Shown: positions 54,951 through 64,000 of the stretch, one piece after another
Position numbering within the stretch: the stretch's first letter is position 1
Layout: every line of letters begins with the position of its first letter
DNA from: Nephrocerus scutellatus
Taxonomy: Eukaryota; Arthropoda; Insecta; Diptera; Pipunculidae
DNA length: 64,000 nucleotides
Direction: 5' to 3'
Assembly (NCBI GenBank): GCA_947095585.1
Contig: OX352764.1
Span: forward strand, 76,742,816-76,806,815
Notes under the pieces: model-generated
What the model was told of the DNA's origin: nothing
The model's database searches: none
The model's input: only the letters and a program-made list of their open reading frames with translations
Translations under genes and position numbers: made by a program

Positions 54951-56003
54951 AAAGAGCTGTTGGTATAAATTGGGGGTGCAAACGAGGCGGGTGAATATGG
55001 TGAGGGGTGTTTAACACACTACTCATTCAGCATTCATAAAGGAGGACAGGTATTTCAGTTTATATGAAGCTTTCTAGAACGGAAAGATAGGTGTTATTCG
55101 AAACTTTGACTGTGTTACTCAATTGACATTAAGCACAACAATGTACTGTAGTTCACAAGAAATTCGGTGTAGTCAAAAATTTTGAGTAGATTACTAAACG
55201 GACTACGAAATAGCAAAAGTATCAAATGTATTCTTGGTTCGCAAGTAACTCGGTATCAGTCATATGTCGAGTATATCACTCAACTGACTATCTGAAAAAC
55301 ACGAAATGTATTGACTCAAAATGAACCTGTTATAGAATGACTGGGCCCTGCTTCGGTTAAGTCGATTTACTTGCATACTCTTGGCTTCGTTCTTTGTTCA
55401 GTACCGTGATTTTTTTTAATAACCATCTGTGAAGCATATCACTATGATTGAAAAAAGGAAAAGACGCGTATAATTGGTATTTTTGCACCCTCTAGCTGGG
55501 TTTTATACCTCTTTTAGTGCCTTTTTGGCATTGTTGTGTATGGTTTTCGGCTTTTTGCTGTGATTGGTGTTTAAACAGGCGGTGCTAGGTGTAGTTTGGT
55601 CAACGTCTTACCTATTGTGCCATTGTTATTTATAAGAATATGTTTTTATTCTCGGTATATTAACTAGGCCGTATGACGTTGTAAGTCATGTGTGAGATGA
55701 TTAACTTCATTACAACACACATTGGTACTAAAAATATGTATGTAATTAAACTAGGGTTTCTCAATTGACACTTGGATTCATAAATTTTGGCGTTAGCTCT
55801 GTCGCTTGTTCTGTCGTTCGTTCTGTCGCTCGTTCTGTTCTATCGTTGTATCGTTTGGTTGTTGAATCTTGCAACCAATTTATAACACACTTCCCAAACC
55901 CGATTTTATTGAAGCTTTGAACAAATTTGTATTTCCCGTGACAACACTTTCTATTTAACATTGCGACTTCAAGTAGTTTTAGTAGCTTTTCATTAATTAC
56001 CAT
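54951..56003. other. No gene seen; short GTTCTGTCGYTC tandem repeat
   Basis: A 12-bp tandem repeat of the form GTTCTGTCGCTC runs from 55797 to 55840. A minus frame across it (55761-56003) is merely an open extension and shows no domain. Confidence 0.5.
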
Positions 56004-57465
56004 CAGTCACAGTAAGGGAGAGATGACCCATCCTTGGGCGGTGTCTCTGTTGACCCGTTTGGTAATGTTACAGCTGCCAAGTTTGGCATGTATAATCCTG
56101 CTACCGAGCATGGATATGATCTCTTGCGTAAGGAAGGATTCCACTCCTAACTGGGTCAGAGCTTCCTTTATGGCCTCATTGTGAACATTGTTGAAGGCCC
56201 CTTCTATATCTAAAACGGTGGCTAGCGTAAACTGCTTGTAGTTAATCGTGTTCTCAATCGTTCCCACTACCTCACGGATGGCGGTTTTCGTGGACCTGCC
56301 CTTGAGATATGCGTGTTGGGATTTCGATTCTTGTGTGACTTCAAAGCGTTGTCTGAAATGAGGATCTAGAATTCGGTCTAGAGCCTTTAGCAAGAACGAT
56401 GAAAGACTTAGAGGCTTAAAATCCTTTGCTGATTCATGGCCTCTTCTGCCTGCCTTTGGTATGAAAACCACCCGAACTCCTCATCAGCTTCGGGGGACAT
56501 AATTAGGTAGGAGACAGATTCTGAAAATCTTCATTAGCCAGGAAGTCGACAGCTCCAGTGACTTGTGCAGCATAATCGGTTGTATTCCATCCAGACCAAG
56601 AGACTTATAAGCCGAAACACTTCTTAAAGTCCAGGAAACCTTTTCCCGGGTTATGATGTTATCTATACTACCTCACAAGAGAACGGATGCTCAGTATGCA
56701 ATCTCTCCAAATTATCTAAGCATTGATAACTGCTGGTGAAGAAGTGTGTATTTGTGAGAAGACCCAGGGATACTGCCGCAGATGCCGTCCAGCCACCGTA
56801 AGCTTTCTTGTTTAAAGTCGGACAGGTGTTCTCTTTGGACAGAATCTTGCAAATTCTAGTCCTTGGGGGTTTCGATTGATTGGCAGAAGTCCATCCAAGA
56901 GCGTCGGTTGGCTTCTTTGATGGCCATCTTGTATCTTCTTAGGCAGTCTTTATAAGGTTATTGTAACAGATATTAAAGATCGACCTAGTCATACTCCTTA
57001 GTTTACTGAGGTATTCGCTCTACCATGGAGGGTGAACTTTTTTGCTCCGACTGATTGGCAAGAGGCTTTCAAAGCCACGTTCATTGATTTCTAAAACGTT
57101 TCAATATTCTTGTCCAATTTCTCATTCGAAGTTATCTCAAGATTGGGTAATTTTCACCGGATGATATTGCCGAATTTTATCCAATCAGTTCTTTTTATAT
57201 TTTGATAAATTTTGATGGGCTCCGTCTGAAGGTTCAGATCAAACCTTATATACTTATGGTCAGATTATGAATTTACATCGGACACTGTCCAGTTATCAAC
57301 TCTAAATAGTATATCATTGGGAATCAAGGGTAATATCGATTATCTCTTCCCAAACATTGAACCTCTCCGACCCCGTATAGGTAAAGGTTGGAGTATTACC
57401 AGAGTTACAAATATGGTGAGTGAACTATGGATTAAATGACTGATGCTGCAATAGCGAGCGAAGAA
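56004..57465 (-). mobile_element. LOA-like LINE copy 3 (minus), 3'-truncated
   Basis: Another subfamily of RNase H-type LINE. From 57465 down: the endonuclease end (FTYTGSERFNVWEEIIDITL, then DNWTVSDVNS..DHKYIRFDLNL with the catalytic His), a linker (AIKEANRRSWMDFCQSIETPKD near 56900), pre-RT (VSWTLRSVSAYKSLGLDGIQPIML near 56590), and the RT (56007-56471). It stops abruptly right after the PQGG motif at 56004; palm, RNase H and 3' end are absent. Confidence 0.85.
56007..56471 (-). pseudogene. LOA-like reverse transcriptase, N-terminal half
   Basis: 154 codons: VFIPKAGRRGHESAKDFKPLSLS, FLLKALDRILD, SQHAYLKGRSTKTAIREVVG, TVLDIEGAFNNVHNEAIKEAL (motif A Asp kept), SRIIHAKLG, and VNRDTAQGWVISPLL, where the usual GTPQGGVLSPLL has diverged. 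The YADD box is not present because the copy ends here. The same design is seen at 49791-50660. Confidence 0.9.
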
Positions 57466-57524
57466 GTTATTTTTATTTATTTTTGTGTGGACATTTTATA
57501 AAATTGTGAAAGAAAATAAATATA

Positions 57525-58294
57525 CAGGGTGTCCCAGAATTCATGGTACAAACGAAGCCAAGGTACAAAATAATCAAATGAACTTTTATCGAATTGTTGA
57601 TGGTTCAAAAGTTATTCCATATTAAAAATAACGAGCGGGCGTTCCGACGGATTAAAATAAATTTTATTGGATGATGCCTATTATGTATTATGTAAAATGG
57701 TGGACACTTCGAACACTTGTTATAATATTTAGAATAAAAAAATTATGATTTTGCTTTATTTCTGACAACGCAGCTTATTTTAGCACTCGAATGTGCGTTC
57801 TTTAATAAACATGACTTACTTTGCAAAACAATTGATAAAAACCATTCTGTTTTAAATATTCCTATGCATGATACCACTCAAGAATCTGCATTAATGTCGC
57901 AAGTTTTTCTGATAGTCGGTCAAATTTCTGTAGTACATTGTTTTTCCGCCAGAGCTACTTAAATATAAATCAAAAAATTTTGGGAAACAAAAAGCCATCA
58001 TAAGTCTATTGTTTTAATTTGACAGAAGATAATAAAGTTTATAAAAATGACTTTATTGGAAAGGCACACTCTTCCAGATCGTATTAAAAAGTAAACATAA
58101 ACAAAAGAACTGTTGGTTTTTTTTTAAATTAATTTTTTAGTGTCAGCGTATGCGATTTTACCCAAAAATACTAAAAATGGAATAACTTTTGAACCATCAA
58201 CAATTCGATGAAACTTCATTTGCCTATTTTGGTTGGAAATGACCTACGCTATGACCCTGCTTTGTTTGTACCACGAATTCTGGGACACCCTTTG
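57525..58294. mobile_element. Non-autonomous element with about 100-bp inverted repeats
   Basis: The left end AGGGTGTCCCAGAATTCATGGTACAAAC and right end (inverse) AGGGTGTCCCAGAATTCGTGGTACAAAC match for about 105 bp, through TCGAATTGTTGATGGTTCAAAAGTTATTCC at 57588 and its inverse near 58180-58210. The left arm lacks about 22 bp present in the right arm (GTCATAGCGTAGGTCATTTCC). The middle (57650-58170) has no coding. The flanks do not show a clear target duplication, so the superfamily is unknown. Confidence 0.8.
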
Positions 58295-58363
58295 TTGACA
58301 GATGAATCAATAAATCATGAGGCATTGGCAGTGATACCAAATGAAATCACCACTCATAGAGTG

Positions 58364-58597
58364 GGTGCCGTGGCTCAGTGGAAAAGCGCAAGGCTACTGA
58401 GCAGGGGTTCGTGGTTCGAATCCAGTAACACCAAAAGAGTAATAACTTGTCATGGAAAGCTTCTCAGTTTGGCCTTAAATTGTAGGCCCCTTTCCATTGG
58501 TGTCCAAAAATATACATGCACAACACAAATGGTCACGAGAAGCTGGATCTTGGACCGCAACGGTCTGTCATCGGCGAATATTATTATTATTATTATT
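58364..58597 (+). mobile_element. tRNA-derived SINE, near-intact head and (ATT)n tail
   Basis: Head GGTGCCGTGGCTCAGTGGAA (A box TGGCTCAGTGG), B box GGTTCGAATCC at about 58412-58422, then the body TAATAACTTGTCATGGAAAGC, GTAGGCCCCTTTCCATTGGTG and CAAATGGTCACGAGAAGC, and a (TTA)n tail. Flanking TCATAGAGT (left) and TCATGGAGT (right) look like a slightly diverged target duplication. The best copy here for defining the family. Relative to 27561-27853 it lacks the CTCTCGCGAATGG middle part. Confidence 0.9.
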
Positions 58598-61290
58598 CAT
58601 GGAGTCAAAATTAATCCTGCACTAAAAAATTGATTTATGTATTAACTCTTGATTTAAAATTAGTTAGTTAATGAGTTAACTCAGAGTTAAGTCAGCACTA
58701 AAAAACCGGCAACAAGCCCCTTAGAGGTTAAGAAGAATATATTGAAACACGAGAAAGCTTTCTCTACAGCTTACCTAGTTATAGCATAAATAAATGTAGC
58801 TATAGAGGAAAAAGACAAATACGACAACAGAACACAACTTAGGTAAGACATTAAATTGATTACCATATTTTGTGCTATTTTCTGTATTCATATTTCAAAT
58901 GAATTAAAAGATAAAATCACCAATCAACTGCATTCACTTTCATATCATTACTGCGTACTGCAGATGACTTACAAATGAAATTGCTGCAAATCAAAAACAC
59001 TGCAAAAGTAATTCATGTCACTAACGATTTATTATCATTTTGATTTCCATTATTTTCGCATGCAAAAGATATATTTTTGTCCCACGAGATTGATGTGACA
59101 TTCACGAAGTTTGAGAAATAATGGAGGAAACGGTAAACACGAATCATCCCACCAACTTGTGTGACAACTCTGTTATAGTTTGTGGCAGGTCGTTGCCGAC
59201 CTAAACAAGCAACAGCGCAAACCCTTATATGCAACCCCTATGGCCATCCCAGTCCAGTTTGCCAAACAGCCATCCAACCGGCACGCCATCTATCATTTAA
59301 GGTTTAAGGGTTGTTGATGGCGCTCATAAATTATATCCTTTCTGAACGCAAAGGAGATAGCTGCCTCACGATAGTAACAACTCACAAACTGCCTTATGTT
59401 CACTTACCATAGCACGGAAAGGAGGGAATAGACAACACACAGAGCAATAAGATTGAGGAACATCATAAATATTAAAAGCACCATCAGGCAGTCAACCAGT
59501 CAGTCGGCCCAGCCAAGGCAGAACCAGCACTAACTAGCACACCATAATTCAATCTTTCCCAGATGAGGTTTTTATCTAATGTCAGAGGGAGCGAAATGAA
59601 CGAATAAGAAGCGCATTATTATTTATAGCTGTATGGCTGCCGCGCGACGACTCCTTTATTTATTGCCCACGAACACGACCGAACCGACCGTTCGACCGAC
59701 CGACCGACCGACCAATAGAGAAGTTAAGTGGGAATTTTCCATTTTCCTCCTTTGTTTCAAATCCTTGCGGGAGCTCGCAGCACGAATTGTGTACTATGCA
59801 ACAACTCCTGTGGCGCCGCCGGCCGACCACTCTCCAAAAAGGATTGCTGCGAGACTAATTAGAGAATAGTAAGTATCTACGAGTACTCGTCGTGCATATC
59901 CAGCAATTCTTTTCTTCGAAAAGGTCACACATCTTTCAATTGAATTAAACTTCATCATATTTTCCATGTTAAGTTGAAGAGTTATAGGGGGAGGCGAACA
60001 TGGGCCGGGTTACGTAGACAAAAGGAACTCTGCTTCTCGGAGACATCGGATAGGAATAACAAAAACAAAATAAATCTAATCCCTGGTGTAATTTATCAAA
60101 ATAACCTCTCAAGGTGCTGCTTCTCGATTTATGGTTTTATTTTCTCTAGACAGCAGCAACTGGGAGAGTAAAAGCTGAAGGAGTTCAAGGAAGAGTGTAA
60201 AGTGGTAAATTATAGACAAGGCAGCGGTTGTTGTGAGTAGATTTAAATTGACGATAGAACGGTTTATTGTACTGAAGCTTTAATCATTCTGTCGTGAGTC
60301 AACGTGATAGAGCTTGATGATAATGTACGACTTCCTGTTCGAGTGGGAATGGTGTGAAAAGGAAATGAATAAATAACATTTACAGAAGGGAAAATGTTGT
60401 TTCCTTAGTACCAACTTATTTCTATTGGGATAAATTGCCCTATAGGTACAGTAGCAAAACCTTGTTTGCAAAGTTCGTGAGTAAGCTGGTTTTGATAATT
60501 AATTTACATGATTATGATCAGATTAATTCGATACTTATACTCGCAACTCTACCCTATAACATTCCCTACTCTCTGAGTTAACTTTCAAGGATAATTACCG
60601 CTAAACATAAAAAAGCATTCATCATCCAATAAAGAACGGAATGAATTTACCGCAATGAATATTTGCGCGATAAGATTTTCAGGCATTGGTGTAAGAAACG
60701 CCGACAGGAGGAACCCAAGCAGACAAACATCAGACAGAAAAGAAGGGGGAAAATAAATCTGAAAGCACAATAAATTCAAGCAATGCAGGAAAGTTTCATG
60801 GGTTTTCCGACACTGGCAGAAAACAACAACAACTGCTGAGCAACAAACTAAAATAAAAAGGTATGAAATTGTGCTATACCAGTATGTACGAGTATAAATC
60901 CTTCACCCAAAATTTTAGGACTTGAATTTTACAGAGGCGAGACTTCTTGACGTTACTTTGTTACTTCGACCGGGACACCGTGTCGCACCAAAGTGAACCT
61001 CATTCGGTCGTCAGTGGCACTACGCGTTGAATGCGATTTATTGTTTTCGCCTAAAAGATTTACGAGCATTACACCGGAAAAAATTTTCATCGCTGAATGT
61101 TGAATGGAGGATGACTATGACACTTTCTGATAGTAAACGAGAGTACTCGTGCAAGCTACTGCGAATGCAGTAAGAATAGGAAGAGAGCAATTAATTGCAA
61201 TTCTTGTTTTCGCAAAACTTACTCGTAACTCGTAAGTTTACTGACTTATTTTACTGTTGAGTGTCAAACAAGAACAGACTTATAATATGT
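58598..61290. other. No gene seen; (GACC)n tract
   Basis: (GACC)n at 59693-59713. The open frames at 58208-58633, 59633-59869 and 59974-60171 do not match families (the first runs through the SINE). TTAACTC-type palindromic sequence at 58640-58695. Confidence 0.5.
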
Positions 61291-61294
61291 TATA

Positions 61295-62170
61295 CGAGGG
61301 CTGTTTGATAAGTCATTGAATTTTTGAATAAAAGATATTTTTTACGGCAAAAAAGCGTTTTATTTCGAACATAGTCTCCTTAAAGCCTCGATACATTTAG
61401 TCCAGCCTTTTCCAATTTTTTATTTCTTCCAAATAATAGGTTTTCTTAGGGCACTCAAAATAGGCTTTTGTTTCTGTGATCACCTTTTCGTTAGACCCAA
61501 ATCTCTTACCGCCTAGCCATTTCTTAAGGTTTGAAAACAGAAAATATTCGCAGGGGACTAAATCTGGAGAATATGCTGGATGGGGTAGCAGCTCGTAGCC
61601 CAATTTATGGATTCTTACCATGGTGACTATACACATTGCATTGTCTTGATGGAACAGGACTCGTTTTTGCGGTAGTTTTTGCTTGAAATCAAGATCGAAT
61701 CTGTCAGAATGTTCTGAACAATATTCGCCGGTGATCGTTTTACCCTTTTGAAGGTAATCGATGTGAATGATACCGCATTCCAAAAAACCGTGGCCATGAC
61801 CTTGTTGGCCGACAGACCCACCTCGGCCTTCTTTGGTGCACGGTCACCCGGAGAAACCCACTGTTCCTTTGTCTCTGGTGAGTTGTGATGGATCCAAGCT
61901 TAATCCTCGGCTACTTTCCTTGTTTAAGGTGATGGTTTCTTTACACAACAAATAATGGTTAATCAGCACATGAAATTTACTTTTTTCCATATTCGTTAAA
62001 ATTCACGGGGTTGTCTCTTTTCAATGGCTGTCAAACACAAATTAAATGACGAAGCTTGCTCAAAATTTGACAGTAGTTTATTAACAGATGGCAGTTGACG
62101 GGAGAAGTGTTGCATTTAAAGTTACTCCGCGGAAAATTTAAAAAGCCACCGACTTATCAAACTGCCCTCG
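61295..62170 (-). mobile_element. Mariner with both terminal inverted repeats, internally deleted
   Basis: The ends CGAGGGCTGTTTGATAAGTC (61295) and, inverted, CGAGGGCAGTTTGATAAGTC (62170) differ at one base. Each is flanked by TA (61293-61294 and 62171-62172), the mariner target duplication. Length is 876 bp against about 1.3 kb for intact mariners; the N-terminal helix-turn-helix region is missing. Terminal repeats differ from those of the mariners at 7150 and 10560, so it is a separate family. Confidence 0.95.
61397..61900 (-). pseudogene. Mariner transposase, catalytic half
   Basis: Minus strand SPETKEQWVSPGDRAPKKAEVG, NKVMATVFWNA, then IIHIDYLQKGKTITGEY, KRVLFHQDNAMC (second catalytic Asp), GYELLPHPAYSPDLVPCEYFLF, LKKWLGGKRFGSNEKVI. 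The third catalytic residue, Asp in the SDYWLF motif, is Glu here (CEYFLF), and the spacing from the second Asp is about two residues shorter than the usual 34. The first catalytic Asp region near 61900 is disrupted. Nonfunctional by these changes and by the deletion. Confidence 0.9.
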
Positions 62171-62300
62171 TATTATCCGTTATTTATCACTGCATTTGGT
62201 TAGGTCTTTAGCTGTTCTATATTAAGGGTATTGCCACTGATTCCTATACATACTGTATAATATACTATATTTAAAAAAAAAAAAAGATAATTGTAATGGT

Positions 62301-62448
62301 ACTTCAGTGTACTCTATTCATTGCAATAATACAAACTAGTTTACCTGTACAACATTCGATCCGAGTACACTGAATGCACTTAGTTAACTTTTAGCACTCA
62401 CATAATAACTAACATTTATTTGAGGCAATGAATAGAGTACACTGAAGT
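62301..62448. repeat. 24-bp perfect inverted repeat with 100-bp loop
   Basis: ACTTCAGTGTACTCTATTC plus ATTGC at 62301-62324 is exactly inverted at 62425-62448. The loop also contains GAGTACACTGAATGCAC, a partial third copy. Could be a tiny foldback element. Confidence 0.85.
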
Positions 62449-62599
62449 TCTGTACTCTATTGAAGAGAGCAAATGAATGTATTCATCAAGACCTCTAGTA
62501 CATATACCAAGTAGTTAAAAAGTTTTATGTAACTGTTTTATGTATCGCTTTTGTGTTACATAATTTCTAGTTCAAACCAGATTCGTCTTTGCTCATGCG

Positions 62600-62937
62600 A
62601 GCTAGTCAATTGACCCGAGATAGTTAAAGGATTGCACTTCTTCAAATTCACGCTGAACAATTTTAATAAAGAGATAAATATTGGATATTCTGCTTAGGTT
62701 TTTAAAAACTATGAAAATATCATATGTGTAAGTCAGTATCTGTATGGATTGTTCTTCTCGCAGTTACATCAGAGTCTCGGATGACTTCTTCAAAATCAGG
62801 TTAAAGAGGATGCAAGCCAACACCAAGTTAAAGAGGTGCAAGCCAACACCAGGTTAAAGAGGGTGCAAGCCATTCCATCCCTTTGTCGGAGCCCTTGTCC
62901 GTCGTGTCAGTTTGTCGTGTCGTGATGCCGACTTCTC
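62600..62937 (-). pseudogene. Family B LINE copy 2, RT central part
   Basis: DNA matches 5360-5790 on the same strand (AGTTAAAGGATTGCAC, AGTATCTGTATGGATTG, AGAGTCTCGGATGACTT, CCATCCCTTTGTCGGAGCCC). The minus frame 62828-63046 contains GSDKGMEWLAPSL. Decayed beyond translation. Contains a 26-bp local triplication (62797-62871). Confidence 0.8.
62797..62871. repeat. 26-bp tandem triplication
   Basis: CAGGTTAAAGAGGATGCAAGCC at 62797, CAAGTTAAAGAGGTGCAAGCC at 62823 and CAGGTTAAAGAGGGTGCAAGCC at 62849. The related copy at 5655-5680 has this once (CAGGTTGAAAAGGACGCAGGCC), so the expansion is local. Confidence 0.85.
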
Positions 62938-62941
62938 TTAA

Positions 62942-63399
62942 GCTAAGGTTTCCTAAGAAAGCGGTGCCATTATCTAGCGACCGTAATATGTTATAGTGCG
63001 GCGACCGTAAAAAAACGGCCGTCTTTGCGGTGGTCACAGATGTCAACTTAGAAGACGGAGAATAGACAAAAGCGGTGGAGAATAAATGAGCTAGACATTA
63101 TTAGTATATTTGGAAGATAAGATGTCATCAGAAGAAGAAAATTATCGTTTGGAGTAGAATAAGATCCTTCAAAATTGTACTACAGTGGGTGCATTTAAAA
63201 TTTTAGTGCGTCCTCATCTACACTGCAGTCTTCGATGGTCTAATTCGCGTTTGCGCATATTTTTATTTGAAAATCTTCACCGCCGTTCGTAAAAAAACGT
63301 TGAACAATTATTTGTCACCGCTATGAAGGCCGTCAAGAAAGTAGCGGAACCGCTATTTGAAGTTACGCTCACACTCAACGCTGTCTAGGAAACCAGCGC
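62942..63399. mobile_element. piggyBac-like MITE with TTAA target duplication
   Basis: 458 bp flanked by TTAA at 62938-62941 and 63400-63403, the piggyBac target signature. Ends: GCTAAGGTTTCCTAAGAAAGCG on the left and, inverted, GCGCTGGTTTCCTAGACAGCG on the right, imperfect inverted repeats. It interrupts family B LINE sequence that is continuous in the copy at 5790-5830. No transposase inside, so it would depend on an enzyme elsewhere. Confidence 0.85.
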
Positions 63400-63403
63400 T
63401 TAA

Positions 63404-63965
63404 TTTCTACCATGGCTATACTATCATTGGTGGCTTAAGTCTATTAACAGATGGTATAGTAATGCTTAAAAGTCTAGACATTTTCCAATAATAGTCTAAG
63501 TGTGAAAATCTGAGCAGTTGTTAAATTGCCTACGATAAAGCCACACCGGTATGGACTAATAATCCCTTTAGCGTATCGGTATGCGGTGCTGTTTTGAAGA
63601 ATAGAGACGAAAATATTATACTTAGTACTAAATAACGTTACACCAATAATATAGCTGCAGGTTGTTATATCTCCCTTCTTATGTATTGCCTCATCGCTAG
63701 TCTAGTGGCATTACTTCTTCTTCCCATACTTCGCTATTATTCGTGATTAACTTAGTGTAGTGCAGGTCCTTCTGATCTCATTACATTCGCTGGAATACTA
63801 TGAGATCCTAAAGACATATTCTTTTTTAGCCAATTAATCGCCCTGATAAGATCATCCATGCTTGGTCTAGACAGTATAGTGTGGTCGTCTCTTGTTAGTG
63901 GAGCCACCAATTTCTGAGTTGCGTATTTTGCAACTCACGAAAGTGATCTTTTCATCACTCCAAGA
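63404..63965 (-). pseudogene. Family B LINE copy 2, RT fingers and linker
   Basis: Matches 5820-6150 (CATGGCTATACTATCATTGG, GATGGTATAGTA, AGTCTAGACATTTTCC, AGCCACACCGGTATGGA). Further upstream the minus strand reads PSMDDLIRAINWLKKNMSLGSHSIPANVM (63780-63900), the linker that is deleted from copy 1. The element probably extends past the window edge. Confidence 0.8.
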
Positions 63966-64000
63966 TGTTTTCACTTCTCTTATACGGTTGGGAATTTAAC

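Noticed and set aside
58364..58440. A functional tRNA gene, from the A and B boxes
   Set aside because: The sequence continues into a shared SINE body with an ATT tail and is repeated at other sites; no acceptor-stem closure follows the B box.

Overview
This 64 kb window looks like gene-poor, repeat-choked nuclear DNA of an insect, most likely a true fly (Diptera). The reasons are the AT-rich composition, the mix of decayed RNase H-bearing (LOA-like), R1, Jockey, CR1 and RTE/Nimb-like LINEs with mariner, Tc1-like, hAT-like, piggyBac-like and Helitron remnants, a tRNA-derived SINE family, and a short nuclear copy of an insect-type mitochondrial nad4. There is no bacterial or phage signature. 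I found no intact gene: every recognisable coding stretch is frameshifted, truncated or carries stops, and I could not identify any host exon.

Layout. 1-1,870: an RTE/Nimb-like LINE (family A, minus strand) split by a MITE-like element. 3,345-8,025: a mariner end, then a second RTE-like LINE (family B, minus) with a CR1-type retrotransposon and its poly(A) tail inserted in it, then another mariner. 10.2-11.4 kb: a family B tail, a possible pogo/Jerky piece and a third mariner. 12.7-13.2 kb: a 118-bp tandem repeat. 16.2-20.0 kb: a stack in which one R1 reading order is broken up by two family A-like LINE pieces and a Jockey piece. 20.7-22.3 kb: a Jockey-clade LINE on the plus strand. 24.5-28.3 kb: a solo LTR with target duplication, two SINEs, a family B piece and a diverged second LTR. 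28.8-29.3 kb: a 121-bp tandem repeat. 31.5-32.7 kb: a Tc1/mariner fragment, then a 12-bp minisatellite with a SINE inside it. 34-38.3 kb: more family B (one copy with an endonuclease-to-C-terminus deletion) and a LINE C-terminal zinc knuckle. 40.7-43.2 kb: a Tc1/mariner piece, a second locus of the same minisatellite, a Helitron helicase tail and a 128-bp repeat. 46.6-52.5 kb: the nad4 fragment, a hAT-like transposase pseudogene, then two LOA-like LINEs head to head. 54.4-58.6 kb: a second MITE copy carrying a SINE with perfect 13-bp target duplications, a 3'-truncated LOA-like LINE, an element with long inverted repeats and a full SINE. 61.3-64 kb: a mariner with clear terminal repeats, a 24-bp perfect inverted repeat, and another family B copy interrupted by a TTAA-flanked piggyBac-like MITE.

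The DNA does not encode a working pathway. What can be read from it is a record of insertions into insertions. Non-autonomous elements (SINE, MITEs) presumably relied on enzymes from elements like those decayed here. Clade names rest on motif recognition only; no database search was possible.
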